Below, piece by piece: positions 11,116 to 19,196 of a stretch of DNA of 64,000 nucleotides; within the stretch, counting starts at the first letter, position 1; every line of letters starts with the position of its first letter. The notes under the pieces were generated by a model, which ran no database searches, was not told the origin of the DNA, and was given only the letters and a program-made list of their open reading frames with translations. The DNA comes from Streptomyces coffeae (GTDB taxonomy: Bacteria; Actinomycetota; Actinomycetes; Streptomycetales; Streptomycetaceae), in NCBI RefSeq assembly GCF_016741875.1, contig NZ_JAERRF010000019.1, forward strand, positions 62,001 to 126,000, given 5' to 3'. The translations under genes and the position numbers were made by a program.

Positions 11116-11817
11116 ATGGCCTACGAACCGCCCACCCACAGTGTCGAGCGCTCGCTCCGCGCCACCACAGGAGCAAAGATCGTCGTCGGTGTCGACGAGG
11201 TCGGGCGCGGGGCATGGGCCGGTCCGGTGACGGTCTGCGCGGCGATCACCGGTCTGCGGCGCCCGCCGACCGGGCTCACCGACTCCAAGCTGCTGAGCCC
11301 CAAGAAGCGCACAGCACTGGCGCAGGAGTTGGAGACATGGGTCACCGCACACGCCCTGGGTCACTCCTCTCCCGAGGAGATCGACGATCTGGGGATGACG
11401 GCCGCCCTCCGGCTCGCCGCGACACGGGCGCTCGACGGACTTCCGGTCCGTCCGGACGCGGTGATCCTGGACGGAAAGCACAACTACCTCGGCTCTTCCT
11501 GGACGGTTCGTACGGTCATCAAGGGCGATCAGTCCTGTGTGGCCGTCGCCGCCGCCTCCGTGATCGCCAAGGTGCGGCGGGATGCGATGATGGCCGAACT
11601 GGGAGCCGCCCACGCGGACTTCTGCTTCGGTGACAATGCCGGATATCCGTCCCCCGTGCACCGCGCCGCTCTGCGGGAGCTGGGGCCCACCCCCCACCAC
11701 CGGCTGTCCTGGGCCTATCTGGACGGGCTGCCCCGGTGGCGGCACCTCAAGCGGGTGCGCATCGCACCCGAACCGGTCGGGCTGGAGGCCGAAGGCCAAC
11801 TCGGCTTCGACTTCTGA
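11116..11817 (+). CDS. rnhB: Ribonuclease HII
   Basis: A protein of 233 residues. The catalytic acids are Asp27 and Glu28 in GVDEVGRG, and the third is in AVILDGKHNYL. The basic VAAASVIAKVRRD helix and GYPSPVHRAAL are typical of RNase HII. It removes RNA from RNA-DNA hybrids and ribonucleotides embedded in DNA. I chose the ATG at 11116 (MAYEPPTHS) because the longer frame adds only unmatched residues. It shares the DNA-maintenance theme of its neighbours. Confidence 0.95.
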   Translation: MAYEPPTHSVERSLRATTGAKIVVGVDEVGRGAWAGPVTVCAAITGLRRPPTGLTDSKLLSPKKRTALAQELETWVTAHALGHSSPEEIDDLGMTAALRLAATRALDGLPVRPDAVILDGKHNYLGSSWTVRTVIKGDQSCVAVAAASVIAKVRRDAMMAELGAAHADFCFGDNAGYPSPVHRAALRELGPTPHHRLSWAYLDGLPRWRHLKRVRIAPEPVGLEAEGQLGFDF

Positions 11818-11826
11818 GCAGACCAA

Positions 11827-11840
11827 GCGGTTAAAACCGC
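11827..11840. repeat. Small inverted repeat after rnhB
   Basis: GCGGTT-AA-AACCGC, a 6-bp palindrome 10 bp downstream of rnhB. It may be a weak terminator or an operator for the next gene. Confidence 0.35.
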
Positions 11841-11885
11841 CACCCGCCGATGCGAATCGCACCGACGTTTGATAGACATCAGCCC

Positions 11886-12548
11886 ATGCCTCTCATCCCC
11901 GAGGAGCCTCAGATTCACGAGAGTGTCCCGGGTCCTCGCGCGACACCGGCCGCAGGCCGCACCGCGCCGACCCCTCGTCCTGTCCCTGGTCCCGGCCCCC
12001 GGCCTGTCCCGAGGCGGCCTGGAAGCCCCGGTCCGAGCCGCGGTACCGCCGGGACCTCGTCGGCTCCGTCGCAGCGCTCCACGAGCGATACGACGAAGCC
12101 TGTGCCGACCGCTCCGGCGGCTCCGGCTGCCAAGGCCGATCCCGCTGCCGCCGCGACGGCCGCGCCCCAGATCCAGCTGATCCCCGCTTCGGTGGACGGC
12201 GCTCTGGACGCGGCGGACGAGGCGGTCGACCTGCTGCTGGACTCCGGTCGGGCGCCTGGTGACATCCTGGTGCTGACCACCGCGGACCAGCATCCGTGGG
12301 CGACCCACGAGTTGTCGTTCGGCGAGGCGTCCTACTGGGCGCAGCACGACGCCGGTGACGACGTCTTCTACGCCGCCGCGGGCGCCGACCGCGCCAAGGG
12401 CCGTCCGGTCGTGGTCGTCGCCGTCAACGGCGGGGCGGACGACGCCGTCGCGCGGGCGCTGCCGGACGCGACGAGCCGTGCCGGTGCGTTGCTGATCGTC
12501 TGCGGTGATCCGCAGCGCATCAACACCCTCATCGGCGCGGGCGTCTGA
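11886..12548 (+). CDS. Conserved protein of unknown function, Pro/Ala-rich N-terminus
   Basis: A protein of 220 residues from ATG 11886. The first 85 residues are disordered and rich in Pro, Arg, Thr and Ala. The globular C-terminal half begins IQLIPASVDGALDAADEAVDLLLDSGR and contains DILVLTTADQHPW and RPVVVVAVNGGAD. It alternates hydrophobic strands and helices and faintly resembles the C-terminal RecA-like fold of UvrD-type helicases. No Walker motif is present. It may be a helicase-derived accessory domain, but I do not recognise it securely. Confidence 0.7.
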   Translation: MPLIPEEPQIHESVPGPRATPAAGRTAPTPRPVPGPGPRPVPRRPGSPGPSRGTAGTSSAPSQRSTSDTTKPVPTAPAAPAAKADPAAAATAAPQIQLIPASVDGALDAADEAVDLLLDSGRAPGDILVLTTADQHPWATHELSFGEASYWAQHDAGDDVFYAAAGADRAKGRPVVVVAVNGGADDAVARALPDATSRAGALLIVCGDPQRINTLIGAGV

Positions 12549-12607
12549 TCTCGCACGTCCTCGTACGCCCGGTGCCCGGCAGTCTCTGTCCCCGGTGACG
12601 GAGCTGT

Positions 12608-12629
12608 CCGGCGTCCGGCCGGACGCCGG
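12608..12629. terminator. 22-bp perfect palindrome between convergent genes
   Basis: CCGGCGTCCGG followed at once by its reverse complement. It sits exactly in the gap between two convergent genes, abutting the stop of the minus-strand gene; a bidirectional terminator is likely. Confidence 0.7.
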
Positions 12630-13250
12630 CTACACGGCCGCGGAGTGGCTGAGCGCGTCATGCGCTCCGCTATGGGGCTGCGACAGCGGTGCGGCTTTGC
12701 CGTCGCCGGTGGCGGTGATGTCGAGCGCGGTCCGGAGCGAGGCGGAATGCGGCCTGCGGCCGCTCCGCCCTTCGCCGAGGATCTGCCATCCCTCGCGGGT
12801 CAGCGTGATGTACGCACCGCAGCGCAGGCCATGCAGGGTGCAGGCGTCCCGCAGCCCCCACATCCAGGCGCCGTCCTCCTGCGTCCACTGGCTCTCGCCG
12901 TCACGGCAGTACAGCAGCACGGCCGTGCGCACCGGTGTCCGGCGCCGCAGATCGTGCGGGATGACCCGGCGCAGCTGGGTCAGCAGCGCGTTCCGGAACT
13001 CCCAGCCGTCGGCGGCGGCAGCGCCGGTCCGGGAGAACGACGCGCTGGCCGTGAGCCGTTCCTCCGGGTCCAGGACCGCTACGACCGCCGTGGACGGTGT
13101 GGGCAGATGGCGGCTGTGCAGTCCGGTGACGACCTCGCGCGGATTGCGCAGCAACGGAATACCGGCGGCGGCCCATTCCGAGGGTTCGAGCATCCGCCCC
13201 AGTCGGGAAGCGGGATCGGCGGACGGTGGCGGAGTGAAGCCGAAGGTCAC
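12630..13250 (-). CDS. Conserved actinobacterial protein of unknown function
   Basis: A protein of 206 residues from GTG 13250, preceded by AGGGAGGACC; the frame upstream of it is unmatched. A single globular domain contains EWAAAGIPLLRNPREVV, TPVRTAVLLYCRDGESQW and a C-terminal LTREGWQILGEGR, which could be a small winged-helix-like tail. There are no membrane segments and no known motif. It is transcribed away from the recQ region. Confidence 0.7.
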   Translation of the reverse strand: MTFGFTPPPSADPASRLGRMLEPSEWAAAGIPLLRNPREVVTGLHSRHLPTPSTAVVAVLDPEERLTASASFSRTGAAAADGWEFRNALLTQLRRVIPHDLRRRTPVRTAVLLYCRDGESQWTQEDGAWMWGLRDACTLHGLRCGAYITLTREGWQILGEGRSGRRPHSASLRTALDITATGDGKAAPLSQPHSGAHDALSHSAAV

Positions 13251-13477
13251 GGTCCTCCCTTCGTCAGCGCGCCCAGGGTCCGTGCGAGGCCGGGCACGGG
13301 CGCAGGCCACGACACTGCCCCAGCGGGACCACGGACTGGCCGGGGCGGGGAGCTGAGGACAATTCTCGCGGCCGGGCCTCCGCGCGGCAATGAGCAGTTG
13401 ACGCCACTGACCGATTTACGTTGGTGCGTGTTCTAAATTCCTGGCCCGTTCGCGGACCGGGCGCGGGCGGGCGTCGT
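13251..13477. other. Gap upstream of the recQ remnant
   Basis: No credible gene. It presumably holds the promoter of the minus-strand gene ending at 12630. A patch of lower G+C lies near 13425-13440. Confidence 0.5.
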
Positions 13478-13548
13478 TCACCCCCGTACCGCGAGGACCA
13501 GGGGAAACACTTCTGTCGCCCCGGCCCGCCGGAGCAGCCGGACGGCGG
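13478..13548 (-). pseudogene. Inverted remnant of a RecQ-type C-terminus
   Basis: Read on the minus strand, the last 22 codons give AVRLLRRAGATEVFPLVLAV plus RG and then TGA. The intact recQ ends AARLLRRAGSEGVLPLVLAA plus AG and then TGA. Fifteen of 22 residues match, with the stop codons aligned. Nothing else of the gene remains: the frame continues backwards only as antisense of recQ. This looks like the stump of a second, oppositely oriented copy of the phosphoribosyltransferase-like tail. Confidence 0.6.
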
Positions 13549-13643
13549 TGGCCGGCGCTCTCAGGGGCTGTGGACCGTTCGCGAGCAGCCTGTCACGCTG
13601 AGTGAGTTGGCCGACTGTCAGTGCCATCCGGTTGCATGGGGGC

Positions 13644-15803
13644 ATGGACGCTCTGGAGCTGCGCACCGAAGCCGACGCCATCCTCGCCGAGCTCGTCGGT
13701 GACCCGGGGGATGCGGCGCGATTGCGCGAGGACCAGTGGCAGGCGGTGGCGGCTCTGGTGGAGGAGCGCCGGCGTGCCCTGGTGGTGCAGCGCACCGGCT
13801 GGGGCAAGTCGGCGGTGTACTTCGTCGCCACGGCTCTGCTGCGGCGACGTGGCTCCGGCCCGACGGTGATCGTCTCACCGCTGCTGGCGCTGATGCGCAA
13901 CCAGGTCGAGTCGGCGGCGCGGGCCGGTATCCGGGCGCGCACCATCAACTCGGCCAATCCGGAGGAGTGGGACACCATCCACGAGGAGGTCGAGCGCGGC
14001 GAGACCGACGTTCTCCTCGTCAGTCCGGAGCGTCTCAACTCGGTGGATTTTCGCGACCAGATGCTGCCCAGGCTCGCGGCCACGACCGGTCTGCTGGTGG
14101 TCGACGAAGCGCACTGCATCTCCGACTGGGGACATGACTTCCGGCCCGACTACCGGCGACTGCGGGCGATGCTCGCCGAGCTTCCGCCCGGCGTGCCGGT
14201 GCTGGCCACCACGGCGACGGCCAACGCGCGGGTCACCGCGGATGTGGCCGAGCAATTGGGTACCGGCGCCGGAGAGGCCTTGGTGCTGCGCGGCCCGCTG
14301 GAGCGGGAGAGTCTGAGGCTGGGTGTGGTCCGGCTGCCGGACGCCGCGCACCGCCTGGCCTGGCTCGCCGAGCACCTGGACGAGCTGCCGGGCTCCGGGA
14401 TCATCTACACGCTGACGGTGGCCGCGGCTGAGGAGGCCACCGCCTATCTGCGGCAGCGCGGCTTCCAGGTGGCCTCCTACACCGGGCGCACGGAGAACGC
14501 CGACCGGCTCCAGGCCGAGGCCGACCTGCTGGAGAACCGGGTCAAGGCGCTGGTCGCGACATCGGCGCTGGGCATGGGCTTCGACAAGCCGGACCTGGGC
14601 TTCGTGCTCCATCTCGGTTCGCCGTCCTCGCCGATCGCCTACTACCAGCAGGTCGGCCGCGCGGGCCGCGGCGTGGCCCACGCCGATGTGCTGCTGCTGC
14701 CGGGCAAGGAGGACGAGGCCATCTGGCGCTACTTCGCCGATACCGCCTTCCCGCCCGAGGCGCAGGTTCGACAGACCCTCGCGGCCCTCGCCGATGCGGG
14801 ACGGCCGCTGTCCGTGCCGGCGCTGGAGGCATCGGTGGACCTTCGGCGCAGTCGGCTGGAGACCATGCTCAAGGTGCTCGACGTGGACGGGGCGGTCAAA
14901 CGCGTCAAGGGCGGCTGGACCGCCACCGGCGAGCAGTGGGTCTACGACGCCGAGCGGTACGCCTGGGTCGCCCGACAACGGGCGGCCGAGCAGCAGGCCA
15001 TGCGCGATTACGCGAGCACGTCCCAGTGCCGGATGGAGTTCCTGCGCCGGCAGTTGGACGATGAGGGGGCAGCCCCGTGCGGGCGCTGCGACAACTGCTC
15101 GGGCGCCTGGGCCGATTCCGCAGTTTCGGCGGAGACGCTGACGGCGGCCGCGAAGGAGCTGGATCGCCCGGGTGTCGAGGTTGAGCCGCGTCGCATGTGG
15201 CCGACGGGGATGCCCGCACTGGGCATCGAGCTCAAGGGGCGTATCCCGGCGAAGGAGCAGTGCTCCACCGGGCGCGCCCTGGGGCGGCTCTCGGACATCG
15301 GCTGGGGCAACCGGCTGCGCCCGCTGCTGGCTGAGAACACGCCCGATGGGCCGGTCCCCGACGATGTCCTGCGGGCCGCGGTGGCCGTCCTCGCCGATTG
15401 GGCGCGCTCTCCGGGCGGCTGGGCCTCGAATTCCCCGGACGCCTCTGCCCGGCCGGTGGGAGTCGTCGCTGTGCCATCCCTGGCCCGTCCGCAACTGGTC
15501 GGTTCCCTCGCCCAGGGAATCGCGACCATCGGCCGCCTCCCCTATCTGGGCCCCCTGACATACACCGGGCAGAGCGATGTGCACGCGGCACGACGCAGCA
15601 ACTCCGCCCAACGCCTCAGGGCGTTGTCAGGCGCCTTCACCGTCTCCGAGGACCTGGCCGGTGCGTTGGCGGGCCGTCCCGGTCCCGTCCTGCTCGTGGA
15701 CGACTACACCGACTCCGGCTGGACCCTCGCAGTCGCTGCCCGCCTGCTCCGACGGGCGGGCAGCGAAGGGGTGCTTCCGCTGGTTCTCGCTGCGGCAGGC
15801 TGA
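13644..15803 (+). CDS. recQ: RecQ-family helicase with phosphoribosyltransferase-like C-terminus
   Basis: A protein of 719 residues from ATG 13644, with GGGGG just upstream. The RecQ core has Walker A TGWGKS (51-56), DEAH (154-157), a second RecA domain with TSALGMGFDKPDLGFV and QQVGRAGRG, and a zinc site from CRMEF and CGRCDNC. The C-terminal 200 residues are not a standard HRDC domain: they end in VLLVDDYTDSGWTL, which resembles the PRPP-binding loop of type I phosphoribosyltransferases. RecQ enzymes unwind recombination and fork intermediates. The role of the tail is unknown. Confidence 0.93.
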   Translation: MDALELRTEADAILAELVGDPGDAARLREDQWQAVAALVEERRRALVVQRTGWGKSAVYFVATALLRRRGSGPTVIVSPLLALMRNQVESAARAGIRARTINSANPEEWDTIHEEVERGETDVLLVSPERLNSVDFRDQMLPRLAATTGLLVVDEAHCISDWGHDFRPDYRRLRAMLAELPPGVPVLATTATANARVTADVAEQLGTGAGEALVLRGPLERESLRLGVVRLPDAAHRLAWLAEHLDELPGSGIIYTLTVAAAEEATAYLRQRGFQVASYTGRTENADRLQAEADLLENRVKALVATSALGMGFDKPDLGFVLHLGSPSSPIAYYQQVGRAGRGVAHADVLLLPGKEDEAIWRYFADTAFPPEAQVRQTLAALADAGRPLSVPALEASVDLRRSRLETMLKVLDVDGAVKRVKGGWTATGEQWVYDAERYAWVARQRAAEQQAMRDYASTSQCRMEFLRRQLDDEGAAPCGRCDNCSGAWADSAVSAETLTAAAKELDRPGVEVEPRRMWPTGMPALGIELKGRIPAKEQCSTGRALGRLSDIGWGNRLRPLLAENTPDGPVPDDVLRAAVAVLADWARSPGGWASNSPDASARPVGVVAVPSLARPQLVGSLAQGIATIGRLPYLGPLTYTGQSDVHAARRSNSAQRLRALSGAFTVSEDLAGALAGRPGPVLLVDDYTDSGWTLAVAARLLRRAGSEGVLPLVLAAAG

Positions 15804-16029
15804 GCTTCCCCTGCTGTGGGTGCGATCAACTCGTCGCCTGTGCTGTGGCGGGCCGTGCGCCATGTTTGTGGGATCAACTTTCCCGGCACCGAGGGAGGGA
15901 AGCCCCGTCGAAACAGGAGAACACATCGAGTCTTCATTCCCCGTTCTCCTGATCCATCCCGATACTCAATTCCCCAGCCCGCACTTTTATGACCTTGAGT
16001 GGGTGATGTCGGTCCGATTCTCCTGAAAC
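15804..16029. other. Gap between recQ and the transposase remnant
   Basis: No credible gene. GATCAACT occurs twice about 48 bp apart, and G+C falls near 15935-16020. It marks the left end of the accessory region. Confidence 0.5.
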
Positions 16030-16030
16030 G

Positions 16031-16340
16031 ATGCTGCCGATCCGGCTGGAGGCCGTCGTCCATTTCGGATGCGGGAAAGGGCCGGGAGATCGCTGCCGCG
16101 CCCGGATGGGGCGAGCGTTCGGTGGAGCGTCGGCTTCGTCCGTGGCGGGAGTGCCGTCCGGCGGATGGCCGGGCGAAGGTTCACCGGGGCGTCCACGGCT
16201 GAGCGAGGACCAAATGGCCATATATGAGCAGGGATTGGGGGAGGATCGTGGGTGGGCGGACCAGCGGTGGACGCTCGAGGCGGTTGAGCCGTGGAAGCGG
16301 GAGGCGTGGCCGCCTTCGCTACGTGCTGCGATACTCTGAT
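16031..16340 (+). mobile_element. Decayed IS630-family transposase (N-terminal remnant)
   Basis: Protein matches switch frame along this stretch. RLEAVVHF (frame of 16031) passes to GKGREIAAAPGWGERSVERR (frame of 15999) and back to EGSPGRPRLSEDQM, GWADQRWTL. These are the typical helix-turn-helix and winged-helix segments of IS630 transposases (…REIAAAL.V.ERSVERW…GSPGRPRLSE…GWADQRWTL…). It then jumps straight to EAVEPWKREAWP, which in intact proteins lies about 40-50 residues further on. So there are at least two frameshifts and one internal deletion. The DDE catalytic domain is absent, and I saw no terminal inverted repeats. Confidence 0.75.
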
Positions 16341-16636
16341 AACGCGGTGCACCCTATCTGGGTGTGATTAATTCCGGTTGCCCTTCTGGGCGTGCAACTT
16401 CCTGACACTTTGTGCTCGGCAGTTCCTGCCCGGTCTGGAATGGGAGAGGTTGGCTATGCTGGATACGTCCGGCTGTCAGGTATCTCGTTGACTGGGGCGG
16501 GAACGGCCGATTAATATCTTTGATCGACTAAGCTCCAGGTATGTTTCGCAGCTGATGGGCCCACCTGTGGGTCTAATTGCCGCGCGGCGCATTAGCTGCA
16601 TGGGCAACGAGGTTCGATTAACGGGGGTACGGGGGC
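16341..16636. other. Promoter region of the first TrmB/LuxR-type regulator
   Basis: A relatively A+T-rich stretch, unusual here. It holds two similar hairpin-plus-tail motifs: CACCC-tatct-GGGTG followed by TGATTAATT (about 16351-16373), and GCCCAC-ctgt-GGGTC followed by TAATT (about 16560-16578). These may be binding sites for one or both downstream regulators. No gene is seen. Confidence 0.4.
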
Positions 16637-17389
16637 GTGGTACGGGACGATCACGATCATCGCGTGGAGCAGGCGCTTTTGCAGGCCGACGCTTTGGTTG
16701 AATACACAATATCTTTGCGTCGACAAGCCGAGGGGTCGGAACTGATCTCGCGGGTCGACGGTCGGGCCCTCGAGGAGACGGTGGACCAACTCCTCTTTGG
16801 CGTACGGCACTCGGTGGAACTGGCCGTGATGAGCGGCGGCGTATTCGCGGACCGGGTCACGAAGGTGCTCGCCGAGCGCGCGAGCCTCGCTCCCCGACTC
16901 GTGGTCCGAGGGCTCTGGTCCGCGGAGGCCGTGCCCGACCTGCTGGATCTGGGCGAGCGACTGCGCCACCTCCGCATGGAGATCCGGGTCGCTGAAGGCG
17001 AGCTGCGTGAACTGCTCGTGGTTGACGGGGAGGTGGCGCTGGTGCGCGCGGACTCCCCGGAACTCCCGCTGGGGTACGCGGTGACCGTGCGGGACCCCGC
17101 AGCTGTCAGAGTCCTGGAGCTGCTGTTCGCCGGCGCCTGGTCGGGTGCCCGTCGGCTGTCCGCTCACCTCGGTATGGGGGAGCGGCTGCGCACGGACCAG
17201 TCACGTGCGATTCTCGCCAAGCTCTGCGCCGGGTACACCGACGAGGAAGCGGCGGGGGAGATGGGTGTCTCGCTGCGCACGTATAGGCGCCGCGTAGCGG
17301 AGATCATGGGTGAACTTGGGGCGACCTCGCGTTTCCAGGCCGGTTTGCGTGCCGGGGAACTGGGACTGCTGCGGGACAAGGCCGTATAG
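16637..17389 (+). CDS. TrmB-like/LuxR-type helix-turn-helix regulator 1
   Basis: A protein of 250 residues from GTG 16637 with GGGGG upstream. Residues 1-175 resemble the sugar-sensor-like domain of TrmB regulators (ELLVVDGEVALVRADSPE). The C-terminal 70 residues hold a LuxR-type helix-turn-helix: AILAKLCAGYTDEEAAGEMGV, then SLRTYRRRVAEIMGELGA and TSRFQAGLRAGEL. No receiver phosphorylation site is seen. It is paralogous to the next gene. Such regulators are frequent in actinobacterial natural-product loci. Target and ligand are unknown. Confidence 0.8.
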   Translation: MVRDDHDHRVEQALLQADALVEYTISLRRQAEGSELISRVDGRALEETVDQLLFGVRHSVELAVMSGGVFADRVTKVLAERASLAPRLVVRGLWSAEAVPDLLDLGERLRHLRMEIRVAEGELRELLVVDGEVALVRADSPELPLGYAVTVRDPAAVRVLELLFAGAWSGARRLSAHLGMGERLRTDQSRAILAKLCAGYTDEEAAGEMGVSLRTYRRRVAEIMGELGATSRFQAGLRAGELGLLRDKAV

Positions 17390-17579
17390 GCGGCGAACGA
17401 CGGGCGCCGGGGCGCGCGCATGCCGGGGCCCCGATGCCGGAGGTCCCGGCTCGACGGCCCGGCAGTACATGCAACAGACCATGCAAGAGGAGCGAGGAAC
17501 GGATGCACTGGGTTCCGTGTGGCCGCTATCGATGGAAAGACCCCGGCCGCCGGGTGTCCATGGCGGGTGAGTTGGGGCC

Positions 17580-18401
17580 ATGAGCACCAGGGGAGGAGCC
17601 GACGGAGGCGTTGAGGACGTGCTCCGTCAGGTCCGCGAGTTGATCGACGCCGCGGTCACCCAGCACCGGGGGCAGCTGGCCGGCAGCCGACTCATCAACA
17701 CGGTGGACGGCGGGTACGAGGAAATCCTCCGAATGGCCAAGGAGTTGATCGACGGGGCCGAGGAGACCATCGACATCATCCATGGCCGTGACGTGAGGCT
17801 GGAGGGCTATCCACCGGATGCGCTGCGCAGACTCCTGCGCAGCGACCTCGACACGATCCGGGTGCGGGTCCTGAGTGCCCCGGCACTGCTGGACGAGGGG
17901 TTCGTGCAGGAGCAGGTGGGGCGCGAGCGGCAGGTGGCGATCAAGGTCGGTCGAATCCCTCCGATCCAGGCGCTGTTGGTGGACGGAATCCGGGCACTGG
18001 TGGTGGCCGAGTCCGCGCTCGGGCGCCGAGCCTCGGTTGTCGAGGCGCCGGAGGTCCTGCTGGCGCTGCGCACCCTGATGGAGGGTGTGTGGCGCGGAGC
18101 TGTGCCGGCGCACGAACGCATCTCGTTCGGGGACCAGGCCCGAGCCGCCCAGGCACGGCAGATCCTGGGGTTCCTCCGCGAGGGTGTCACCGACGAGGTG
18201 GCCGCCCGCGAGCTGACCGTATCCGTGCGTACCTACCGGCGGTATGTCGCGGAGATCATGACGCTGCTCGGCGCCCGCTCGCGCTTCCAGGCCGGGGTAC
18301 GAGCGGCGGAACTCCGGTTGCTCGCCACGTCCTGGACCTCTGGCGCGACAGGGCATGAGCCGCGCTGGCAGACGCCGGGAAGGCGTGTGGCAGCTTCCTG
18401 A
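17580..18401 (+). CDS. TrmB-like/LuxR-type helix-turn-helix regulator 2
   Basis: A protein of 273 residues, a clear paralogue of the preceding regulator. It has an N-terminal helical segment (VEDVLRQVRELIDAA), then ILRMAKELIDGAEETIDIIHG and QALLVDGIRALVVAES typical of TrmB-like domains. The LuxR-type C-terminus is ILGFLREGVTDEVAARELTV, then VRTYRRYVAEIMTLLGARSRF. The two proteins align best in the last 75 residues. The gene starts 190 bp after regulator 1 on the same strand. The pair may be hierarchical or cross-regulating. Confidence 0.8.
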   Translation: MSTRGGADGGVEDVLRQVRELIDAAVTQHRGQLAGSRLINTVDGGYEEILRMAKELIDGAEETIDIIHGRDVRLEGYPPDALRRLLRSDLDTIRVRVLSAPALLDEGFVQEQVGRERQVAIKVGRIPPIQALLVDGIRALVVAESALGRRASVVEAPEVLLALRTLMEGVWRGAVPAHERISFGDQARAAQARQILGFLREGVTDEVAARELTVSVRTYRRYVAEIMTLLGARSRFQAGVRAAELRLLATSWTSGATGHEPRWQTPGRRVAAS

Positions 18402-18623
18402 AAGTTTCGTTGCCAACCGGCGATCGCACACAGTTGTATGGCATACGAGGAGGGCGCATTCGGCCCCAAAGGACGTTCCCTCCTGTTCGGCGGCTTCATC
18501 CCCCGTAAGTCGCTGGAGCACGGGCCCGGAGTCGCTGGAACGGCTTTCCGGGCGCTGTGCCTCTTCTTCCCTGTCGTGCAGTGAACTCTGTTTGCCAGGT
18601 GATTCGATGAAGGGTTATGCGAT
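18402..18623. other. Gap before the acyltransferase remnant
   Basis: No gene recognised. GGAGGGCGCATTCGGCCCC and other G+C-rich palindromic bits occur, but I see no clear terminator. Confidence 0.4.
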
Positions 18624-18791
18624 GGTGGCGAACAGGTCGCCTTGATGTTTCCCGGACAGGGCACACATCGCCAGGGGATGGGTAAGCCGTGGTGGTTCGG
18701 CGAGGGCATCGCCGACATCCTCCTGCCGCTCCCGATGAGAAACTGCACTACATCGGTTCGGCCCAACTCACCTTTGTTTTCGAATTCATGA
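18624..18791 (+). pseudogene. Malonyl-CoA acyltransferase fragment
   Basis: One frame begins with GGEQVALMFPGQGTHRQGMG, the hallmark N-terminus of FabD-like and polyketide acyltransferases. The shifted frame continues DEKLHYIGSAQLTFVFE, matching the DERLH..TQ.AL.VV segment found about 50 residues further on in intact enzymes. So a piece is deleted and the frame is lost at about 18715-18735. The catalytic GHSxG is absent. It cannot work as an enzyme and is best read as a relic of a polyketide synthase or its discrete acyltransferase. Confidence 0.7.
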
Positions 18792-18869
18792 TGGAACCAT
18801 CGCCAATTGCGCAGCGCCCGGCCGCGCCGGGCCCAACGAGCGATGGGCGAGCGAGGAGACCGGAGCACC

Positions 18870-19196
18870 ATGCCAGCAGGTACCCCAAGCGACTGGCTGC
18901 GGCGGTACGCCACCCAGGGGCCGTGCAGGCAGCGTCTGCTCTGCCTCCCGCACGCCGGGGGATCGGCCGGCTTCTTCCACTCCTGGGGACATGCCTTCGG
19001 GGACGACGTGGAGGTGCTGGTGGCCCGCTACCCGGGACGGCGGGAGCGGATCCGCGCCCCCTTCGTGCACCGCGTCGCCCTGAGCGCGCTGCTGGGGTTC
19101 GACCTGGTGGTGCTGCCCGGCGGCCACTTCTATCCGACCGACCAGCGGGCGGCCCTGATCGACGACATCCGCACACGACTGGCGCCGGTCCGGTGA
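18870..19196 (+). pseudogene. Type II thioesterase with the catalytic centre deleted
   Basis: 108 codons, with ATG 18870 as start. Residues 1-68 match the N-terminus of type II thioesterases (LLCLPHAGGSAGFFHSW, VEVLVARYPGRRERI). The next residues jump to the extreme C-terminus (DLVVLPGGHFYPTDQ). About 135 residues are missing in frame compared with the intact homologue at 20050-20835, including the nucleophile motif GHSMG and the acid residue; only the late His remains. It may still be translated, since the IclR gene start overlaps its stop (GTGA), but it cannot be a hydrolase. Confidence 0.8.

Noticed and set aside
18689..19192. Long N-terminal extension of the IclR-type regulator
   Set aside because: This frame first carries acyltransferase remnant sequence and then the wrong frame of the thioesterase; the regulator domain begins right after GTG 19193.
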